A DNA stretch of 9,985 nucleotides, taken from JADJEK01 sp052034255. Its GTDB lineage: Bacteria; Planctomycetota; B15-G4; JADJEK01. A program made the position numbers and the translations under genes. The DNA lies in NCBI GenBank assembly GCA_052034255.1, contig JBPOIU010000127.1, positions 1 through 9,985 of the forward strand, given 5' to 3'. Under the pieces are notes generated by a model. The model ran no database searches, had not been told where the DNA came from, and saw only the letters and a list, made by a program, of their open reading frames with translations. Numbering within the stretch: position 1 is the stretch's first letter; the number at the start of each line of letters is the position of its first letter. This document shows, in pieces, positions 6,391-9,985 of the stretch.

Positions 6391-7164
6391 ATGCTCGCGA
6401 TCCTGGAAGCCTGGGGAGCAGACGTCCAACGCCGCTGCGGCGCGTTCTTCCGCGATTTGCAGGGGATCGGTGAGATCGTCGGCCGCATCGTCACGTCGAC
6501 GCTCGGCATGTCGTCGGGAGCGCGCCGACTGCTGCGCCGGCACATCGGCATGCAGATCTACTTCACCGGCGTCCAAGCGGTTCCGGTCGCGGGCCTGCTC
6601 GCATTCCTGGTCGGCTTCGGTTTCGGCCAACTGATCGCGAGCAATCAGCTGTTCTTCCTGATCCCGATCTTCCTCGATCGCATCATCCTCCAGAACATCG
6701 CGCCGCTGATCGCGGCGATCGTCGTCGTCGCACGCACGTCGTCCGCCGTCGCGGTCGAACTCGGCAACATGACCGTCGCGCGGGAAGTGGAGATGCTCGA
6801 AGGCTTCGGCATCGATCCCTACCGCCATCTCGCGCTGCCGCGGCTGTTCGGCATCGTCGTCGGCACCACGTGCCTGACGCTGATCGTCGCGGCGATCGCG
6901 ATGCTTTCGCTGTTCTCCGTGATGCAGGAGTACCCGCAGGCCGGTGGCCTCGACTTGCTGCTGAAGGTCTCCCCGTCGACGGGCACGCACCTCGTCGCTC
7001 TCGGACTCGCGTACGGCCTGGTCATCGCGATCGTCGCGTTGCGGCAAGGCTTCGGGCTCGATCCGTACTTCACCGAAGTTCCGAAAGCCGCGAGCCGCGC
7101 GGTCATCAAGAGCATCGTGCTCTGCGCCGTGGCCAGTGCCGCCGTGTCGGTGATGGCCGGATGA
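6391..7164 (+). CDS. mlaE: MlaE-family ABC transporter permease
   Basis: The product has 257 residues, the normal size for MlaE/YrbE permeases (PF02405), which sit in the inner membrane and move phospholipid or similar lipids together with an MCE protein. An amphipathic N-terminal part is followed by QIYFTGVQAVPVAGLLAFLV (55-74), the family's usual entry into the first membrane span. Further hydrophobic spans lie near 86-116, 150-175, 198-216 and 236-256. The cytoplasmic coupling region is typical: ARTSSAVAVELGNMTVAREV (114-133) then MLEGFGIDP (135-143) and LPRLFG (149-154), equivalent to the EALxxxGIDP element that contacts the ATPase. The start has no Shine-Dalgarno. The stop overlaps the next gene by 4 nt (ATGA). 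The symbol is used at family level; the substrate is not known. Confidence 0.93.
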   Translation: MLAILEAWGADVQRRCGAFFRDLQGIGEIVGRIVTSTLGMSSGARRLLRRHIGMQIYFTGVQAVPVAGLLAFLVGFGFGQLIASNQLFFLIPIFLDRIILQNIAPLIAAIVVVARTSSAVAVELGNMTVAREVEMLEGFGIDPYRHLALPRLFGIVVGTTCLTLIVAAIAMLSLFSVMQEYPQAGGLDLLLKVSPSTGTHLVALGLAYGLVIAIVALRQGFGLDPYFTEVPKAASRAVIKSIVLCAVASAAVSVMAG

Positions 7165-7820
7165 GCGCGCCCCTGCTCACGAGCGAAGGCGTCTCGTTCC
7201 AGCACGGCGCCGCGACGATCACGCTGCCGCGCATCCGCGTCGACGTCGGGACGACGCTCGCGGTGCGCTTCGAGAGGATCGATCAAGCGCATCTCGCCGC
7301 TCGCTTGCTCGTCGGCTTCGATGTCCCCGCGAGCGGCACCGTGACGCTGTTCGGCCGCGATACGCGACGCCTCGAGCGTCCCGACGCGCTGCGCGCGCGG
7401 CGCCAACTCGGCTACGCCGCTGCGCAACCCGCCTTTCTCGCGACGGTGCCGTTGCCGGAGAACATCGTCATTCCACTGCGCGATCGCTCGCCGCGCGGCG
7501 AGGACGACGTCCTGCGGGAATCGACCGCGTTCCTCGCTCGCCTCGGCGTCGTGTTCGAAGGTCGTGTGCTGCCGCAACAGGCGTCGCCGGCGATCCGTTA
7601 CTTGAGCGGGATCGCGCGCGCACTGGCTCCGGACCCGCTGCTCGCCGTGGTCGAAGAGCCGCCGGCGGTCCTCACGGCCGCGCAGACGACGGCGCTGCGA
7701 GCAATGCTCGACGAGCGCGCGCGCCGAACCGACGCCGCTATGATCCTGCTCGTCGCCGACACGCTGATCGGGGAGAAGCTCTCATGCCCGTGCGTCGATG
7801 CGACGGTCCGCCATCAATGA
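7161..7820 (+). CDS. Degenerate ABC ATPase-like protein in the MlaF position
   Basis: The product has 219 residues and lies between the permease and MCE genes, exactly where the MlaF ATPase belongs. The ABC layout is recognisable: an N-terminal strand LTSEGVSFQHG (6-16), LLVGFDVPASGTVTLFGRDT (49-68) as in the stretch after a P-loop, a Q-loop-like YAAAQPAFLATVPLPENI (85-102, Q89), ARALAPDPLLAVVEEPPAVL (152-171), and a final strand MILLVAD (194-200). The catalytic residues are changed. The P-loop position reads RFERIDQAHL (37-46), with no GxxxxGKS/T. The signature is reduced to YLSGIA. The Walker B aspartate is Glu (E165), though the following E166 remains. The D-loop has no Asp and the switch His is Ala/Asp. 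The gene is open throughout and overlaps the permease gene (ATGA), so it looks like a maintained pseudo-ATPase rather than a decayed gene; ATP binding seems unlikely. Confidence 0.85.
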   Translation: MSAPLLTSEGVSFQHGAATITLPRIRVDVGTTLAVRFERIDQAHLAARLLVGFDVPASGTVTLFGRDTRRLERPDALRARRQLGYAAAQPAFLATVPLPENIVIPLRDRSPRGEDDVLRESTAFLARLGVVFEGRVLPQQASPAIRYLSGIARALAPDPLLAVVEEPPAVLTAAQTTALRAMLDERARRTDAAMILLVADTLIGEKLSCPCVDATVRHQ

Positions 7821-7848
7821 ACCTCCACGACGGGTCGACCACGCACGC

Positions 7849-9003
7849 ATGAACAAGAAGGTCATCGACACGCTGGTCGGTCTGTTCCTGCTCGCCGCGG
7901 TCGCGTTGGCGTTACTGGCGTTGGTGTCGCGGTCCACGCTGCGCTCCTGGTTCACGCGGACGTCGATCGTCGAGACCTGGCTCCCGCGCTCGATGGTGAC
8001 CGAGGGCAGCGCGGTGTACTTCCGCGGCTACCGCGTCGGCAGCGTGTTGCGGGTCGAACCGCGCTTCTTCAATGCCACGGCCGGCGAGGACTGGTTCCGC
8101 GTCGATCTGGCGATCGACCCCGAGTTCACCGACGCGATCACCGATCGCTTCGTGACGACGATCGAGTCCGGACCGCTCGGCAACATCACCGGCGCCAACT
8201 TGCTGTTGCTCGCGCCCGGCGAGGAAGGATCGGGCATCGACGGTCCGGTGGCGAAGTCCGGTACGCCGCTGTCCGCCTTGGGCGAGCGCAAGGTCGTGCT
8301 GCGCTACAACAACCCGACGTCGCTCGTCGACCAACTGAAGTCGCAGTTCGACGAGCTGATGCCATTCATCACGCAGGCGATCCAAAGCGGCACGAAGTTG
8401 ATCGATCAACTGGCCGACCCGCAGGGCGACCTGATGCGTGCGGTCGCCGAACTGCGCCGCGCCGCCGAGGACCTGAATCGCGACGAAGGTCCGCTGCGGC
8501 GTTCGCTGAACCAACTGCTCGATCTCACGCAGAAGCTGAACCGCGACGACGGTCCCGTGCTCGGCGCACTCGGCAAGGTCGACAGCGTGGTGTCCCACGT
8601 CGACGGCATCCTCGCGGGACTGGAGCGCGGCGAAGGCATCGCCGGCGGCCTGCTGAAGGATCCGAAGATGAAGGACGAACTGCTCGCAACGATGACCGAA
8701 CTGCGCGGCATCGCCGAACAGACGCGCAAGTTGCTCGAAGAAGCGCATCCGACGCTCGGCAACGTCGAGAAGACGACGGCCGAGCTGCCGGTGATGATGA
8801 AGAAGATCACGTCGATCCTCGAGCGCCTCGACGCGGCATCGCGTGACTTGCCCGGAATCGCGCAAGAGGTCCAAGCATTGCTGATCGAGACCGACGAAAC
8901 GTTGCGGGCGGTTCAGAAACTGCCTTTCGTCCGCGACCACGTCGCGTCTCCCGACGAAGTCACACCCGCGATCCTGCCCGCTTCGGGCGGAGGTGGTTCG
9001 TGA
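7849..9003 (+). CDS. mlaD: MCE (MlaD-family) lipid transport protein
   Basis: The product has 384 residues from the ATG at 7849. It has a basic start (MNKK), one membrane span (about 7-27, VDTL-like hydrophobic run GLFLLAAVALALLALV), then an MCE domain (about 38-145; GSAVYFRGYRVGSVLRVE at 53-70 matches the conserved GxxVxxxGxxVGxV pattern, and ITGANLLLLAPGE at 113-125). The rest (150-360) is a long helical, coiled-coil-like region with spaced LNRDEGPL, LNRDDGPV and LERGEGIAGGLLKDP motifs, typical of MCE proteins whose helices make a tunnel across the periplasm. It is longer than E. coli MlaD (about 180 residues). An in-frame ATG at 7798 would add 17 residues but overlaps the preceding gene and lacks hydrophobic character; neither start has a good Shine-Dalgarno. 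The protein should be anchored in the inner membrane facing the periplasm. The symbol is used at family level. Confidence 0.92.
   Translation: MNKKVIDTLVGLFLLAAVALALLALVSRSTLRSWFTRTSIVETWLPRSMVTEGSAVYFRGYRVGSVLRVEPRFFNATAGEDWFRVDLAIDPEFTDAITDRFVTTIESGPLGNITGANLLLLAPGEEGSGIDGPVAKSGTPLSALGERKVVLRYNNPTSLVDQLKSQFDELMPFITQAIQSGTKLIDQLADPQGDLMRAVAELRRAAEDLNRDEGPLRRSLNQLLDLTQKLNRDDGPVLGALGKVDSVVSHVDGILAGLERGEGIAGGLLKDPKMKDELLATMTELRGIAEQTRKLLEEAHPTLGNVEKTTAELPVMMKKITSILERLDAASRDLPGIAQEVQALLIETDETLRAVQKLPFVRDHVASPDEVTPAILPASGGGGS
8989..8993 (+). promoter_or_regulatory. Ribosome binding site that fixes the GTG start of the TPR gene
   Basis: GGAGG lies 6 nt before the GTG at 9000, inside the last codons of the MCE gene. 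With the GTGA overlap, this makes the GTG the clear start; the next ATG choices would remove the signal peptide. Confidence 0.7.
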
Positions 9004-9935
9004 ACACGAACCGTGCGATCGCACGTGGACTCTGCGCGCTGGCTCTGGCGCAGGCCCTCGGTTGCTCCGCGCCGCAACCGTCATTCGAGGACAAGCGCGC
9101 GCAGTACCACCTGCGCGTCGGCGTCGACGCCTATCGCCGCGGCGATTTCCGAGCGGCGTCGCTCGGCTTCGAGCGGGCGCTCGAAGTCGCGCGCGGGCTG
9201 TCCGACGAACGCTCCGAAGCCGATGCGCTGCTGCAGCTCGGATCGGTGTTCGACACGCTGGGCGACGCGCCGCGCGCGATGGAGCTGTACGACGAAGGCA
9301 TCGCCGTCGCGGAACGCGGGGACGCGCCCTACGACCGCGGAGTACTCGCGGGACATCTGAATCGCGCACGCCAATGCGCGACGAGCGGAACGCTCGAGGA
9401 CGCGGTGAAGCACATCGAAGCAGCGCGTGCGGCTGCCGAGCGCATCGGTGGTCGCACCGAACGCGCGGCGGTGTTGCGGCACGAGGCGATCGTGCTCGAA
9501 CGGCAGAGTCGATTCGATGACGCGGCCGATCGCGCGAACGAGGCCGAGCAGCTCGACGCGTTGGCGCCGCGATCGCCGGAATCGCTCGCGGGGCGTGCCG
9601 ACGCGCACTTGATCCTCGGACGCGTGTTGCGCGCGAAGGGCGACGCGGTCGGCGCGGTCGGCCAATTCAAGGCAGCCGAACGGCTCGCGCGCGAGTTGTC
9701 GGACCGAACGCTGATCGCGTTGGCGCTCGAGTCGAGCGGAGCGACGTTGTTCGACCAAGGGCGATTCGAAGACGCGCGTGGGTTCTTCCGGCGCGCGTTC
9801 GACGTGAACGTCCGCATTCCGCGCGCCGATCGCGCACGCGCGAACGTCGAATCGTTGAAGCGCATCGCCGAGAAGACCGGTGATGCCGCGGACCTCGCGA
9901 GCGTCGAGGAGCAAGTGGCCGCCGTTGGCGGGTGA
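9000..9935 (+). CDS. TPR-repeat lipoprotein of the MCE operon
   Basis: The product has 311 residues, starting at GTG. Residues 1-21 are a short signal sequence (two Arg, then LCALALAQALG) ending at Cys22-Ser23. The lipobox ALGC departs slightly from the LAGC pattern but is plausible, and Ser at +2 would suit outer-membrane anchoring by the E. coli rule. About six tetratricopeptide repeats follow, near 34-66, 74-106, 114-147, 155-187, 199-231 and 239-271, each with the small residue and Ala/Gly spacing of TPR helices (for example GVDAYRRGDFRAASLGFERA at 41-60). TPRs bind other proteins, so this is probably a scaffold in the periplasm. The 4-nt overlap with the MCE gene suggests coupled synthesis; it sits where other MCE operons carry an auxiliary lipoprotein or MlaC-like carrier. 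That functional parallel is inference; no sequence relation to those is seen. Confidence 0.88.
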   Translation: MNTNRAIARGLCALALAQALGCSAPQPSFEDKRAQYHLRVGVDAYRRGDFRAASLGFERALEVARGLSDERSEADALLQLGSVFDTLGDAPRAMELYDEGIAVAERGDAPYDRGVLAGHLNRARQCATSGTLEDAVKHIEAARAAAERIGGRTERAAVLRHEAIVLERQSRFDDAADRANEAEQLDALAPRSPESLAGRADAHLILGRVLRAKGDAVGAVGQFKAAERLARELSDRTLIALALESSGATLFDQGRFEDARGFFRRAFDVNVRIPRADRARANVESLKRIAEKTGDAADLASVEEQVAAVGG

Positions 9936-9953
9936 CGCCGGGGCGGGCGGCGA

Positions 9954-9985
9954 CCGCAAGCCGAAGGCCGCTCCGCCTTCTGCGG
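9954..9985 (-). repeat. Intergenic palindromic repeat, inverted copy, possible operon end
   Basis: GAAGGC (9963-9968) pairs with GCCTTC (9975-9980) and the flanks CCGCA (9954-9958) and TGCGG (9981-9985) also pair, leaving AGCC unpaired. It begins 18 nt after the TPR stop. Read on the minus strand, 9985 to 9970 gives CCGCAGAAGGCGGAGC, nearly the same as 50-64 on the plus strand (CCGCGGAGGCGGAGC). It may double as a transcript end for the operon. The window ends here, so the element may continue. Confidence 0.5.

Noticed and set aside
7161..7820. Frameshift or sequencing error as the cause of the missing ATPase motifs
   Set aside because: Recognisable ABC segments before and after each lost motif stay in the same frame, and the other frames at those places do not encode GKS/T or DEP motifs.
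7912..9369. 485-codon minus-strand frame across the MCE and TPR genes
   Set aside because: It is antisense to two genes with strong motif support and has no domain of its own.

Overview
The window is very GC-rich DNA from a Gram-negative-type bacterium. The best guess is a high-GC planctomycete or a relative. The main reason is the adjacent pair of DUF1800 and DUF1501 (Tat-exported) genes, which is very common in Planctomycetota. A glycine/arginine-rich Rho and an MCE-type lipid transport operon fit that guess. The assignment is inference, because there is no rRNA or other marker gene here.

Layout: positions 1-182 hold no gene but carry five compact GC-rich hairpins in a row, ending just beyond the stop of rho. 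The minus-strand gene rho (stop at 183) encodes transcription termination factor Rho with a long disordered Gly/Pro/Arg N-terminus in place of the usual N-terminal helical domain. Positions 1557-2069 form the divergent spacer, with no convincing gene. From 2070 to the end every gene is on the plus strand. The first group is an exported protein of unknown function (2070-3758), a DUF1800 protein overlapping it by 4 nt (3755-5083), and a Tat-exported DUF1501 protein (5158-6351).

The second group is an MCE (Mla-like) lipid transport operon: MlaE-family permease (6391-7164), an ABC-ATPase-like protein overlapping it by 4 nt (7161-7820), an MlaD-family MCE protein with a long helical tail (7849-9003), and a TPR lipoprotein whose GTG start overlaps the MCE stop by 4 nt (9000-9935). 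Together these would form an inner-membrane permease with its cytoplasmic partner, a periplasmic substrate-binding or tunnel subunit, and a membrane-anchored periplasmic TPR protein.

The most striking observation is that the ATPase-position protein keeps the overall ABC ATPase layout but has lost the Walker A P-loop, the Walker B aspartate, most of the signature motif and the switch histidine. It looks like a pseudo-ATPase in the slot where MlaF belongs. Other points worth checking are an intergenic repeat family present at both ends of the window, an 18-bp tandem repeat coding for the disordered tail of Rho, and a possible leaderless start for the permease.
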